Made by a program: the position numbers and the translations under genes. 64,000 nt of DNA from Galeruca laticollis (taxonomy: Eukaryota > Arthropoda > Insecta > Coleoptera > Chrysomelidae), in NCBI GenBank assembly GCA_963921935.1, contig OY998178.1, positions 51,390,951 to 51,454,950 of the forward strand, written 5' to 3'. Shown here piece after piece: positions 1 through 10,934 of the stretch (position 1 is its first letter; each line of letters opens with the position of its first letter). The notes beneath the pieces are model-generated. The model saw nothing but the letters and a program-made list of their open reading frames with translations. It was not told the origin of the DNA and did not search any database.

Positions 1-478
1 TTTATGGCCTATCTTTTTATTACACCCTTTATAACAAGGCGCGAAAGTATACGAAAACCTGTATTACAGAGATTAATGATTATTTTTTAGATTATTTGTT
101 ACATTATCATGATTTCCCTTGAAGAGTACCTACCTCATCGCAAAGTACCATCTTCCCTATGTAATTAGTTTTATTCTAAGCACCGCCGCCTCTGCAGAAA
201 GGCACATGACTCACAAATGAATAATTGGATACAGTTATGCGTATAAAGATATAAACAAAATAATGGCTTATGTATTAACCTAGGTATATTCTCTTCATTT
301 CTTCGTATCCTCACTTTAAACTCTCGTGGGAATTCAATGACCTGTCTGATGGCTTTTTATTTGGAAGAATGTATAGAAGAACATTGCATGGTTATACTAA
401 TTGTGCATATATTATATACCTATATTTCATACAAGGTGTATAAAGGATTCAATATTACAATTACCAAATAAAAACAAT
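1..478. other. unassigned AT-rich DNA
   Basis: No coding similarity, RNA gene or clear repeat structure is visible. The right edge (AATTG before position 481) is the junction with the PLE-derived palindrome. Confidence 0.5.
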
Positions 479-656
479 TGACTGTCTCGACCCTTACTTC
501 GTGGAATATGCTCATATTAGTGTTTTTAAATGAAACTCACGGTCTCTGACGATGATATTGATTTATCGAAACAATTGTCAATTTTTTAGAATTTTCAATA
601 ACTTGTATTATATTGTGGAATTAACTAGAGACCGTGAGTTTCATTTAAAAACACTA
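479..656. mobile_element. PLE tail pair forming a palindrome
   Basis: This is a compact derivative of the PLE family also seen at 10052, 17178, 39779, 42361 and 43850. Two 30 bp arms (518-547 and 627-656) are perfect reverse complements. They flank about 79 bp that carries the family's hammerhead-like segment. The left 40 bp (ACTGTCTCGACCC, GTGGAATATGCTCATA) matches the 3' tail of the other minus-strand copies. It is best read as two 3' tails joined head to head with all coding sequence lost. No target-site duplication is clear. Confidence 0.75.
546..579 (+). ncRNA. hammerhead-ribozyme-like motif, PLE copy A
   Basis: The sequence reads CTGACGA (core CUGANGA), one extra T, GATA, a 6 nt loop, TATC, GAAA, the self-complementary ACAATTGT and then C, so the predicted cleavage is after GUC at 579. 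Hammerhead ribozymes in Penelope-like elements are established. That this copy is active is inference. The extra U after A9 and the loop-less helix III depart from the textbook fold. Confidence 0.6.
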
Positions 657-879
657 AATAAAAACAAACTGATTATTGGAATTTCGTCCAAGTTTCGCAC
701 ATAGCAACCTTATTATTACCATGAAATTTATTTTGGTTAATCGTTAATGACTATATACACGGCGAATCTTCTTGAAATCTGTTAAATTGGAGTGTAAGAA
801 TTCTAGATTGGAAATAACCTTATTTAAAATAAACGGTTTTAAATATTTAAACTAACTTTTCCGCACTTATGCGCTCCAG
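657..879. other. unassigned spacer
   Basis: AT-rich DNA between the PLE palindrome and the tandem repeat. Nothing recognisable. Confidence 0.4.
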
Positions 880-1225
880 AGGCTGTATCGTGCTAACAAA
901 CCAAAATTTCTCCAAAAATGTAGAATATCTGGATTTATAGGTCCAGTTATACTGGCGCTGGTGAACTGAAAATCAATAACTGTGAGATGCCCTTAACAAT
1001 ATCCAATCATAAAATTGTTCACTTGTAAGTACTCCCTAGGCTGTACCGGGCTAACAAATCAAATTTTTCCCAAAAATTACCAAAAATGTAGTATATCTGG
1101 ATTTGTAGATCCAGTTGTACTGGCTCTGGTGAGCTGAAAATCAATAAGGTACATCTATGATATTCCTAAAATCCAGTTATAAAATAGGTCACTTAAAAAC
1201 ATTACGGAGGCTGTGTCGTACTAAC
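880..1225. repeat. two-unit tandem repeat, 158-170 bp
   Basis: The phrase AGGCTGTATCGTGCTAAC and its variants recur at 880, 1038 and 1208. Each is followed by related text (TATCTGGATTTATAGGTCCAG, CTGGTGAGCTGAAAATCAATA). This gives two imperfect units of 158 and 170 bp plus the start of a third. The units differ clearly, so the array is old. No coding capacity. Confidence 0.7.
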
Positions 1226-1373
1226 CAACCGTAATCAGTAATCACATTAAACAAATTTATAACTAAACGTGAAACAATAATCGAAACGTATACCATATAC
1301 ATAGAATGACATAGAAATAAATAACCATGTTTTGGATTGAATACAAGAAAAACTGGTAGGAAAAGCTGAAGCC

Positions 1374-1667
1374 ATGGTAGGAAATAAGATGGAAATAAAT
1401 ACATGGCCAAAGATCAAGGAAGCCTTGAAACAGTGTTTTTCAGATCGAAGAGATTTGGACTGCATCGTGCAGGAATTAACACGAACAAGGCCATTTAAAA
1501 ATGAAAATTTAATTGACTTCAGGGCTATGATTCAATTATTAAAAAGTAAGATTATACAGAGAATTAGTAACGACTTTAATCTTAATGATGATGAAATATG
1601 TCATGTAAATCATTATGATAAGACGGCACTGAACGCCTTCATTGCAGGATGTAGGGCAAGTCATTAG
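1374..1667 (+). pseudogene. gypsy-type gag fragment
   Basis: A 97-codon frame reads like the capsid core of a Ty3/gypsy Gag: TWPKIKEALKQCFSDRRDL, then QELTRTRPFKNENLIDF and a hydrophobic or charged helix ending in ALNAFIAGC. The pattern of W, an aligned LF-like segment and a helical repeat is that of the Retrotrans_gag family. It stops after about 97 residues. A shifted frame continues up to about position 1735 (REIGPVGNTFAYYWFKFK), so a frameshift is likely. No protease or RT follows. This is an isolated relic, and its assignment rests on overall pattern only. Confidence 0.5.
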
Positions 1668-2081
1668 AGAAATAGGTCCAGTCGGCAATACATTTGCCTA
1701 CTACTGGTTCAAGTTCAAAACATTATTAAAAAGTGAAAGTTAAAACATTAAAAAACGAGAATCCACACACCCACGCGGACTTGTGAGAATAATGGCGGAA
1801 ACTGAAAATGTCAGGTTAAGTACAACATTCATCATTACTAAATGAATGAAAAGAATCGATCTTTGCAATGACGCGAGACACTGAAACAATCGAATTGAAA
1901 CTTTCAAAAGAATACCAGGGTGGTACCAAAATTATGGAACTGTTGTGACATATCACTCCAAGGAAATTCTCATTAACGAGAATTAATATGTGATTATTGA
2001 TGTTATTTATTATTATTATTAATATTATTATGGATCTTTCAATAAAGGGGGAACACCTACCATGATGACACAAGTAGGAAA

Positions 2082-2515
2082 CTAGTGAGAATTATTAATA
2101 TTATCATTAATATTATTATTATTGTTATTAATATGAAGACAATTGTGCTTATCAAGCGTTAGGAGGAGGGAGTAGAGATTACTCAAATTCTGAATGTCAG
2201 TCTTCTTATTCATACAACCTTCTTCTTGGAAGATGAAGGCCATTTCCAAAAACAATCTTTTGTTATAACTTCTCTCACGAGAAAGGATTTTAACTCCTTC
2301 AAAATCAATGACATGATCCAACGAGGAGACATGATTAGCCAGAGAACATCTTTCAGGATGTAACCTTATATCACTTTCATGGAGGGATACACGGCTGGAA
2401 ATTTTTTGGGAGGTTTGACCAATATATGAGAGGCCACAACTGTTACAACACAACTTATAAACAACATTACTACAATCCACGACAGGTATCTTGTCTTTTA
2501 AAGGACTATAAATTC
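2082..2515 (-). pseudogene. Penelope-like element C-terminal GIY-YIG endonuclease, second PLE family
   Basis: The minus-strand frame starts in DCSNVVYKLCCNSCGLSYIG, the usual PLE arrangement where a CxxC pair sits in front of the YIGQT half of the GIY-YIG nuclease. The downstream SRVSLHESDIRLH (helix with R and H) and LANHV fit the same fold. The nuclease nicks target DNA for target-primed reverse transcription. The sequence is 5'-truncated at about 2515: no RT is found. The protein ends in an Asn-rich tail encoded by (AAT)n, which looks like the element's simple-repeat 3' end. It is clearly different from the PLE family at 17178, so at least two PLE lineages are present. Confidence 0.8.
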
Positions 2516-2639
2516 ACTTAACAATCAAGGAACTCCTGCAGGCAAACCTAACATTCTGTAAGTATTGTGAAACAGTTAAAACGGAAGGAATCGTTCTAGA
2601 GGCCGAGAGAGGATCCAACTCAGCTGCACCTGCTGCGTC

Positions 2640-3110
2640 AATTGATTGTGTGTGTTATAACGGAATTTGTAAGCACGATAGAGGGCGTATTTTTTGACGG
2701 ATCGAAACCAAACTCGCTACAAAAATCGGATATGCAAAAATCTTGGACGAGTTCGTTAATGAGCCAAATCGGCCCAGTAAAAACAAAATGGCGGCCTGTC
2801 AAAGTTGAAAAAAAATCGTATTTCCTCCTTTGTTTTTCATTTGACTCAAAAAAGTTATAGAACTTTTTCATAGAACTTAACACGTTCTGCAACTTTTGTA
2901 TTTAACATTTTTCCTCTAAATCGTACATTAAAACATTTATTTACGAAAATTCACAAATTTTACAAGCATTTTTTTTTAATTTTTTGTTTTTCATCTGATG
3001 CCAGAATGTTACTTTGGTTTTTTGTACACCTCAAAACATTCTATTACTTCTGTATCTAATTTTTTATTTTGGGTTTTATGCAAACATGTTACTGAAATAA
3101 GCCTGTCCAA
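2640..3110 (-). repeat. dispersed repeat R1, inverted relative to 23450-23885
   Basis: About 430-470 bp here matches 23450-23885 in reverse complement: the ends TTATAACGGAATTTGTAAGC and GGCTTATTTC, and the middle GAACTCGTCCAAGAT are shared. No coding capacity in either copy. Both are AT-rich with homopolymers. It interrupts a LINE at the second site, so it is mobile. The type (MITE or non-autonomous element) is not determined. Confidence 0.75.
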
Positions 3111-4183
3111 TTGGTCCTGTGCCATTGGGATTTTTTCAGATACGCTCAAAAAACTGACTTAACAGCATCATCTTCAAAGACGGCTAGCTCGCTTAGGTGG
3201 AACTTTTGGAAAAATGTAAATTTTGTTAAGGTGGACAGAAAATCGCATCCAGTATCTGTAGTTCGCGTTTGGCATGAGAGATTCTGGACACCCTGTATAT
3301 TATTTGTATTTCGATGAAGCTACTCTTGGAGCCACACTATTAAATTATTCAGTTTTTTCTCAAATTTTGCATACATATTCAAGCAAATTACAATTTTCAT
3401 TGCAATTATTTACCTTGAAAAAACAATTACTCTACTCTAGATATTCTTCGAAAAAATGTTTCGCCTTGCTTGTTAGATGATTTACGGCAACATAATTAAT
3501 GTAGATGCATTTAAACTAGAAACTATAATTATAGTACATGAAGCCGGTTCTCCAATAATTAATTCTAAAGTATACTAATTAATATCAATCCAATTCACTG
3601 AGGATTGATATAAATCTTTATCGATAATTCAGTTATCTACAAAACGTGTTCGATGATTTGGACATTTTAACATTTAAATGGTCAGAAACTTTTCGAAAAT
3701 TCGTAGTGGTTATTAAGAGATCTTTATTTGATATAATAAACAAGCCGTTTGTTGACAGAGTAAACATTTTTAAAATTGATCTTTTGCTTGTAACCATTCG
3801 AAATTCGATTAGAATATCTGCCTCCCTTTCTCTTTCTCTTTCAGTTTCGTAGTTAGGAAAATGTCACGAATGATTAAAGCGTTACTTAATAATTTGTTTG
3901 TATCATTTATCTAGTCAATTAACCAGTAATAACTGTTTATTGAAGTGAACCTTTTTATGGGGCACTATAAGAGTTTTCACATGGGAGTAAACTTGTAGAG
4001 CTAACAAATCTTTTCATCCTTTTGTTATTTTCTTTTTCTATTATTATTTATTTAAGCTGAGTGAGAGAGGGGGAAAAGTAGGAATTTTCAAGAGTAACAA
4101 GAAACCTAATTATATTATAATATCACAATCAAGAGAGACGCAATGTTGTTCTCCCCATATACGTAATAAATAAAATATACTGC
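3111..4183. other. unassigned; terminal motif of an unknown repeat
   Basis: No credible coding region. At 3287-3300 the sequence GGACACCCTGTATA appears. This phrase is commonly found at ends of arthropod DNA transposons and recurs inverted at 8833 and 32336. The rest is AT-rich, with a small (TCTTTC) run near 3825. Confidence 0.4.
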
Positions 4184-6375
4184 TATAGTCGATAGTCGAA
4201 ATTCTGTAAAGTGACGTCATCGGTTATCTACCGATTTAAAGTGAACTCCATGAGCGTATCATAGTTTAAGGGTGCGAATACTGAAATATCTGGAATTTCA
4301 ATTTTTAACTTTAATAATAACTTATCACAAGTTGTTCATAAGTAAGTTAAAACAAAATAAAAAAATGTTTCAAAGTCAATTCCAACTTACTACTACTAAA
4401 ACTAAAAAAAAGTTGTTTGTCAAGACCAAAATAAATTACCAATAAGTATAGGTATGTTGCGAGGTCACTTGTAAAATGCTTGACTAACTGGAAGCGGTAT
4501 CACTCCCTGACGACTCCTCAGAATCATCGCTTTCTCCTCCTATATCGATAATGAGTGGTTCCGTCATTACTTCTACACGTATGTCTAAATCCCAAAACTT
4601 TATTTCTCCTTTTAATACGTGTTGAATACATTTACGCCAACTCTCAGCAGTAACGGTATGCAGCGCCTCGTCAAACAGTTTCTCAACGTCAGCCATTTTG
4701 AATGTACTGTTTTTTCTCGCAACATAATTTTTCACTTGGGCCCAAACCAGCTCGATGGGGTTTAACTCACAGTGGTAGGGAGGAAGTCTAACAACTGAGA
4801 CGTTGAAATCTTTCGCCATTTCATCGACAACGTACTTAATATAACTGCTTTTATGTTTCCGTACGAGAGATAATAATTCAACATTTAGCATTGCCTCGTT
4901 GTGCGGAATGCTTTTACTCTCTAACCAATCAATTATAACCCTCTTGCGGCTAGCTGAAGTAGGTATTTGCTCCAGTCGACGAGAGTGGTATGAAGCATTA
5001 TCCATAACTATCACTGAACCAGGAGTTACCTTTGTTAAAATTGATCTAAACCATGTTTCAAACCGGTTACCATCCATCTCTTCATGGTAATCGACAGTTT
5101 TTTTGGACTGAAAACTTAGTAATCCACCTTCTACAAATCCTTCCTCGCTGCCAATGTGAGTGATAATCAGTCGACGTCCTTTCCCAGAGGGAGCTTTTAA
5201 ACCGGAAGAGAAACCCTCCATAAAGGCTTGTCGATTGCTTCGTATATTCATGTCTTGCCACACTTTTGACACAGTGTGGCCTTCATTTAACCATGTTTCG
5301 TCAAGATAATATATGTGCCGTCCTTCGTTACGAAACTGTCGTATCTGTTTTAAATAATTTCTCCTCCATTCCACAATGTGATTTCGTTCAATTAAGGCAC
5401 TCACTGTTTCTACTTCTTGTTTGGTAACGAAAACTCATTAATTTTTTAAGTTCGTCTCAAAACTTTATCACTGATGTTTGGTAAAGTATCATCAGCTTCT
5501 ATTACCTTGCTCAATTTAGCTACCGAGGGGATTTCATTCCTAAAATAAAAAGAATGTATTTCCCTACGTATAGCATTCCGTGTTTGGTCGTCCAAAACAA
5601 TTTTCTTTCTTCTCCTACTTTCCGGTTTACAGTTTTCACCTCGTTCTCTTGTCAAAGATCCGTCCCGCGATTTCTTTAGAATATTGTATATAGTACTCTC
5701 AGAAACTTTAGTTAAATAACTGCACTTAATCACAGCGTCACTAACACCCAACTGTTTGTCCATGGCACGCAGTCCTTCGTACACATTTAATATGAGGACT
5801 TTTTCTTCCCGAATTAAATTGTTACGACGCCGTTTTTTATCGCCAACACCGCTACACTCCGCCATTATTGTCACTAAATATACCGATATAAATATTACAA
5901 TAAATACCAATAATAACCGATTTATCACACAAAACCACAACACAAATACTGATGTTACGTTTATGAAGAGAATAAACACCTCACATAACTGTTTACTATC
6001 ACTGTCTCATTCGCGTAGCTCGATCTATCTATCTCGTTCTCAAAGCCGGAACATTGAAGCGACTCTCCAACATTGTCAAATCGGCGAGTTTTTCACAACA
6101 AACTTTGCGTTCAAGAAATATACATAAACACTTTATTTCACATTTCAAGTAAACTAATTATTATTAGTCTGCTTGAAATTTGAAATAAATATATTAAATT
6201 GGTATTGACTTAATTACATTGCATCTTTTGTACCTGAAATATTGACACAATGGATTTGAAGTGTATTTATAAAATACAGCATTTCTCTCTAGAATACATA
6301 TGGCAACTGCGCTTTAACCAAAGTGTTGATTAGATAGCTCTGACTCCCTTTACAGAATTTCGACTATCGAGTATA
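4184..6375 (-). mobile_element. Tc1/mariner-superfamily transposon, DD82E (Sailor-like) type
   Basis: Terminal inverted repeats are visible at 4184-4211 and 6348-6375. They share CGATAGTCGAAATTCTGTAAAG, and an imperfect extension on each side reaches about 4176 and 6385. The 2.2 kb between them holds one minus-strand transposase gene in two overlapping pieces. The element is structurally complete but its gene has frameshifts. A partial relative lies at 59340-60125. Confidence 0.85.
4484..5865 (-). pseudogene. DDE transposase, DD82E Tc1/mariner group, frameshifted
   Basis: The N-terminal part (from ATG at 5865 to about 5449) has a basic start and a helix-turn-helix: KVLILNVYEGLR, then TKVSESTIYNILKKS. 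The C-terminal part (5404-4484) has the DDE core: YYLDETWLNEG (first D), VIVMDNASYHS (second D) and LPPYHCELNPIELVW (E). By my count 82 residues lie between the second D and the E, which I recall as the spacing of the Sailor group of IS630/Tc1/mariner transposases. The tail is acidic. The two pieces are in different frames. Between 5450 and 5404 a third frame carries the missing join (LKKLMSFRYQ), so at least two indels separate an otherwise well-kept protein. The catalytic triad is intact. Confidence 0.85.
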
Positions 6376-7226
6376 ACTGCCTATATCTCCAATAAGCGAA
6401 ATGCGTTCCATTAAGAGTGAGAGGTCCGACTACACTCTGTGTGGCCATGTTAGTTATGCGCAAGTGCTGTAATTGCCGCGTGTAATATTTTTAAACGAAG
6501 ATATTTGAGTCAACAAAAACTTCGTGTCTGATTTTTTAATGACCAAATAAAGTGCAATTATGTAATTACATTTTTTTTCACTTCTAACTTTAATCTCAAA
6601 TAACGTCTATTCTAGTTGTCTAGGTTACTTCAAAAGGAATAGAAATTAAGTAGATAAACATGAACTATATAGTAAGCACATAACCAATTAGAGTTATTAT
6701 TTTTATAAATCATTTCTTCGATATCTACACACTAATATAGCCATACATATTGACAAATTAAATGACGACGCAGTACCCCATGGGATGATTTGTTTTCAAA
6801 CGGAATTTATTTCTATATACCTGTAGACCTATGAAAATTTAAATTAGGACCAATATCATTACATAAAAAGCACCGTTGTGGAAACATAGTTTTTAATAAA
6901 AATCTAAATAAAAGAAACGTGTAAAAATCACAACAAATAACAAAATCACTAAACATCCAAACCACATCCTAATTTTACTATGCTGTGTCCAAGCAAACAA
7001 CCATAGAGAAAATAAAATATATTATTTGTCTATGCTAACAACCTTTGCCACCCCTCTGAAGGTCCAAAAGCGTCAAAGCGGGATTGATACAGCCAATGAT
7101 ATTAAACAATGCAACGTCTCGTGACTCGCATGCGCGTATTGATCTTGGCCACCGACGGTGCAGACATATACATGTCGGCACTCTGATGATCGCCACGCTT
7201 CCCGTACCGCGAGGCGCAGTATACCG
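6376..7226. other. unassigned AT-rich DNA
   Basis: No ORF with recognisable similarity and no structured repeat seen. The stretch 7085-7215 is noticeably richer in G+C than its surroundings but shows no gene. Confidence 0.4.
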
Positions 7227-9042
7227 GGTGTCTCATTATATTCCGACTGTTTTTAAGAGCTTATATATTCGAAACGGTTCTGGATAATAAGATGCGGTTT
7301 TCACAGTTAGGTTTAAAATAACCGTAAGTTTTGTTGTGACACATTTATATAAATGGCCTACTTCCAGTTTACCCGCTAGAAAAGTGGCGTATTTTCAAAA
7401 TACAGTAGATGTAATTTATTAAAAGACGCATATTTTTATTTTATAACGGTACCTTAAAGTTTAAAATCGGTGCACAGAAAGCGAAGTTAGATAACTTTAA
7501 CTGGGATACTGTAATGATTCAGATATAAAGTTGGAATTGTCATAAACAAAAACTTTATTAGCTATTGACTGAAAGTGAACAGTAAAAAACAAATAAGAAC
7601 ATGTTTTAGGACACTCTAAAACAAATGTACGATGTGTCTTCTTTCTTGGTCTATACATTTGTGGAATTGAACCATTAAGCTGTCAAATGCTGCTGTCAGC
7701 ATTTCAAGAGGAATGTTTTCCATTACCTGCCGTATGTTATTTTTTAATTTCTCAATAGCAGCAGGCATTGGGTTGTAGACTCTATCTTTCGCATATCCCG
7801 ATACAAAAAAATCTGGAACAGTCAGGTCTGGAGAATTTGGAGCCCATTCTATTGTACCACTCCTACCAATCCAATTATTTCCAAATTGTTGGTTAACAGA
7901 TTCTCTTGCTATGTTGGAAAATCTTGTTGAAAGTAATCATTTTGGTTTAAAATACCATCTTGTTCTATCTGGGGATAGAAAAAGTTTTCTGCAAAAAAGA
8001 AATGCCCATATCATTTTTCACGAGACACTGCATACCAAACATTAACTTTAGGAGAATCTCTTTCATGTTGATGAAATTCTCTTGGATTTTCTATTCCCCA
8101 AATTCTACAGTTATGTTTATTAACTCGTCCATTTATATGGAACGCAGCCTCATCAGACATGATAATTCTAAAATCTGGATATGTTCTGTACAAATCTGTT
8201 AAAGTTTCACACATAAACACTCTTTTAGTATGGTCCCGATCGTTAATTTTTTGTAGAACTTGAATTTTGTAAGTTCAAATTTGAGAACTTTTAGAATTCT
8301 AAAAAATTTAGTTTTGTCCATTTCCAAGTTTGATACTATTTTTCTAATTGAAATTTTCGGATTTCTCTGTACAAGCTTATAAATAGATAACATTTCTTCT
8401 AAATTTCCATTTACAGTTCTCCTTTATCTAGATATAGAAGCAGTATTCCTAAATTTGGTTAACCATGTTTTAATTGTATTTGTAGCAGGAGGATTTTAAT
8501 CGAACTGTCTTCTAGTCTGAACATAGGATTGAGTTTGGGCATATAAAAATATTGTTTGAGATTTTTCTTGTGCTGTATACTGAATTTTGAGAGATTAAAC
8601 ACTTCAATTTAATTGAATATAAAACACAATGTGACGTTCTGTCAATTATCGCAATATCTTTGTGATGTGACATATTAACGCCTTCTTGATTATTATTTAT
8701 TAATAAGATATCTAAATCATTACAGTATCCCAGTTAAAGTTATCTAACTTCGCTTTCAGTGCACCGATTTTAAACTTTAAGGTACCGTTATAAAGTAAAA
8801 ATATGCGTCTTTTAAGAAATTGCTAAATATACAGGGTGTCACATTAAAAAAATTACATCTACTGTATTCTGAAAATACGCCACTTTTCTAGCGGGTAAAT
8901 GGGAAGTAGGCCATTTATATAAATGTGTCACAACAAAACTTACAGTAATTTTAAACCTAACTGTGAAAACCGCATCTTATATTATCCAGAACCGTTTCGA
9001 AGATATAAGCTCTTAAAAACAGTCAGAATATAATGAGACACC
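7227..9042 (-). mobile_element. mariner-like DNA transposon with about 300 bp TIRs
   Basis: The outer ends GGTGTCTCATTATATTC (7227) and its inverse (ending 9042) begin long inverted repeats, roughly 7227-7524 and 8704-9042. Shared landmarks are AACGGTTCTGGATAA, TTTACCCGCTAG and ACTGGGATACTGTAATGAT. The right arm carries an extra block of about 35 bp near 8816-8850 with TACAGGGTGTCACATT, which resembles the element's own terminus. A decayed transposase lies between the arms on the minus strand. Confidence 0.85.
7616..8393 (-). pseudogene. Tc1/mariner-type transposase, degenerate
   Basis: Read on the minus strand: an HTH-like start (KLVQRNPKISIRKIVSNLE, about 8385-8330), then IIMSDEAAFHINGRVNKHN with the first catalytic D, YFQQD with the second D near 7945, and APNSPDLTVPDFF with the third near 7820, ending in HIVHLF and a stop at 7616. 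The phrase DEAAFHINGRVNKHNCRIWG is typical of insect mariner-like transposases that carry a DDE_3 core. The pieces are in several frames and in-frame stops occur, for example just after the second D. It is inactive. It sits centrally between the long TIRs, confirming it as the element's own gene. Confidence 0.85.
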
Positions 9043-9344
9043 AGTATTTTATTTATATGTATATGGTTCTCCCCTCCTTTGACAACTGATGTCCATAGAC
9101 AAACGAAAAAGAATAGAGGTAAGATATCGAAAATAGAAATAAGATTCGAAATTATTTTTATGTCGTCCATTAATCATTTTGTTTTGTCAACATTTTGTAC
9201 AAAACAAACTAACCAAATTCTCAGACCAGTCGTCACGATAAACTTCAATCATATCAATATTAAATTAGTGTTCTCCAAAGTATAGAACTGAGGGTAAAAC
9301 AAAATATTGTATAATTACTTCATCAGAACTGTCTGGGTATGGTG
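9043..9344. other. unassigned spacer
   Basis: AT-rich. TTGACAACTGATGTCCATAG at 9078 recurs as a close variant at 20118, so part of it belongs to a dispersed repeat that I cannot classify. Confidence 0.4.
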
Positions 9345-9625
9345 TACACACTAGATATAAATTAAGTGAACGAAACGACGAGTACTCAGTGTGTATTTAT
9401 TATTAAAATTCAGTTGAGCGCTTTCGGCCATTAGGCTATTCTCAAAGCTGTCCTATAAAATTATAATGATTGTAAAATTTGAAAGAACAATTTAAAAAAG
9501 TTGAACTTACGTCATAAAAAATCCTACAATAGGTATCAAAAAACATCAAATGAATACAGAATGAAGAAATGTATGATGTTACATCATTATTAGTATAAAA
9601 TGATTGAAAACATTAAATGTACAAT
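9345..9625 (-). repeat. dispersed repeat R2, inverted relative to 19310-19600
   Basis: About 280 bp matches 19310-19600 in reverse complement, including ACGACGAGTACTCAGTG, GCGCTTTCGGCCATTAGGC and TGTATGATGTTACATCATTA. On the minus strand the sequence forms a short hairpin (GCC-TAAT-GGC) followed by CGAAAGCGCT. It is non-coding. It may be the tail of a further retroelement family. No coding partner is attached here. Confidence 0.7.
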
Positions 9626-10051
9626 TATATTTCACATAATGAAACGTCCCGTTTAAAAATGTAAACTGAATGATATCTGATGAGAAGTTTGACGTTAATA
9701 GACGGTGGCTAATAAGCCAGCGTGCAGTAAAGCAACAAGTGTACCTATAATAATACAACGTGTTTGTATGATGAACATTGATGTATGTTTTAAAGGATGG
9801 AAATATCCATATAGTGAACTGAAAATTGAAAAAAAATTTATATATTACTTCTATTTTAAATTTGAAAATGAAGTTGAAGATGTGATAAAATTGAAAAATC
9901 TCTATTCAAATTCAAAATTTCCAAAATTCATCTAGCTTGGATAAATAGGAAATACCCCTCCCCCCTTGATTGTCTAAAGAAAAGTGACTTAGGGGTTGGA
10001 TCCATTCCCCAGCCAGTCAGGAAACAAACGCAGTAAACCTATACGTGTAAT
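9626..10051. other. unassigned spacer
   Basis: AT-rich with a C-rich patch at 9955-9967. No recognisable gene. Confidence 0.4.
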
Positions 10052-10335
10052 GAAATTGACTGTCTCGAGCCTTACTTCGTGGAATATGCTCATATTAGTG
10101 TTTTTAAATGAAACTCAAGGTCTCTAGTTAATTCCACAATATAATACAAGTTATTGAAAATTCTAAGAAATTGACAATTGTTTCGATAGATCAATATCAT
10201 CGTCAGAATGACAGAAGTTACATTTCATTTTATGCCTACCTGATGTTTAGTAGTTATTTTTGGCTAGACCAAGAAGTAACCTAACTTGTGATTGGCTTAA
10301 TATATGTTTATAGAAAAAAGAAGAAGATGTGATAT
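10052..10335 (-). mobile_element. PLE minus-strand copy B, tail part
   Basis: The 3' tail of a main-family PLE in minus orientation, running outward to the ACTGTCTCGAGCC end at 10059. It is cut at 10335 by the gypsy insertion and resumes at 16870. Text matches copies D (39779) and E (42361) closely. Confidence 0.85.
10173..10206 (-). ncRNA. hammerhead-ribozyme-like motif, PLE copy B
   Basis: The minus strand reads CTGACGA, T, GATA, loop TTGATC, TATC, GAAA, ACAATTGT-type helix III, GTC. The loop differs from copy A at one base, while the core and helix II are unchanged. Confidence 0.6.
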
Positions 10336-10802
10336 TGTAGTGGTTACTTAGCAAGTGCCCTCGTAGATACCTCGATTAACCATAACACCATTTATTGTTG
10401 AGAAACACTTACCTCGTAACCATGTATTGGGGTTGAATAAGAAACACTTTGATTTAATTCACTGGGTTAGTATATTAATCTAAATACAATTTATACATTA
10501 ATCTACATTAGAACTATATCGAATATAAATACTGAGTTCCACGCCATTTCTCAATGCTTAATTATTTATAGGAAGTATTTGACAATACTTCAAGTCGATG
10601 ACTTCAATTTCACGTTCAAGTTCAAAATATGAAAGAATGTTGTTTACCCTTCGGTCATGACTGATAAACAAACGTGTTATGAGTTCAATGTTATGAGTTC
10701 ATTATCTCTTGAATATTAAAATTAGATATTATTATTATTAGATTCTATTTTTATACTTAATTAAAGACCTTTTGTCCTTATTGTCTTTTATAACTTACTA
10801 CA
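10336..10802 (-). repeat. 3' LTR of gypsy element
   Basis: A 467 bp LTR whose plus-strand ends are TGTAGT and ACTACA. It matches 16406-16869 almost perfectly. Differences include a longer ATT run near 10728-10742. Confidence 0.95.
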
Positions 10803-10816
10803 TCATCCCCTCTTGG
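10803..10816 (-). other. polypurine tract of gypsy element
   Basis: On the minus strand AAGAGGGGATGA lies directly against the 3' LTR start (TGTAGT), the expected place for plus-strand priming. Confidence 0.75.
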
Positions 10817-10934
10817 GAGAGAAAAATTACTGTCTTAATTTTTCGATATCACTTATACATAAAAATAGTTTGTTTATTAAATGTTTTTTGTTTACTAACA
10901 CTCCTTTGTTCGTTTATAAACACTCTTCACTTAT

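Noticed and set aside
9490..9530. second hammerhead family in R2
   Set aside because: Hairpin and GAAA are present but CUGANGA is not, so I do not call a ribozyme.
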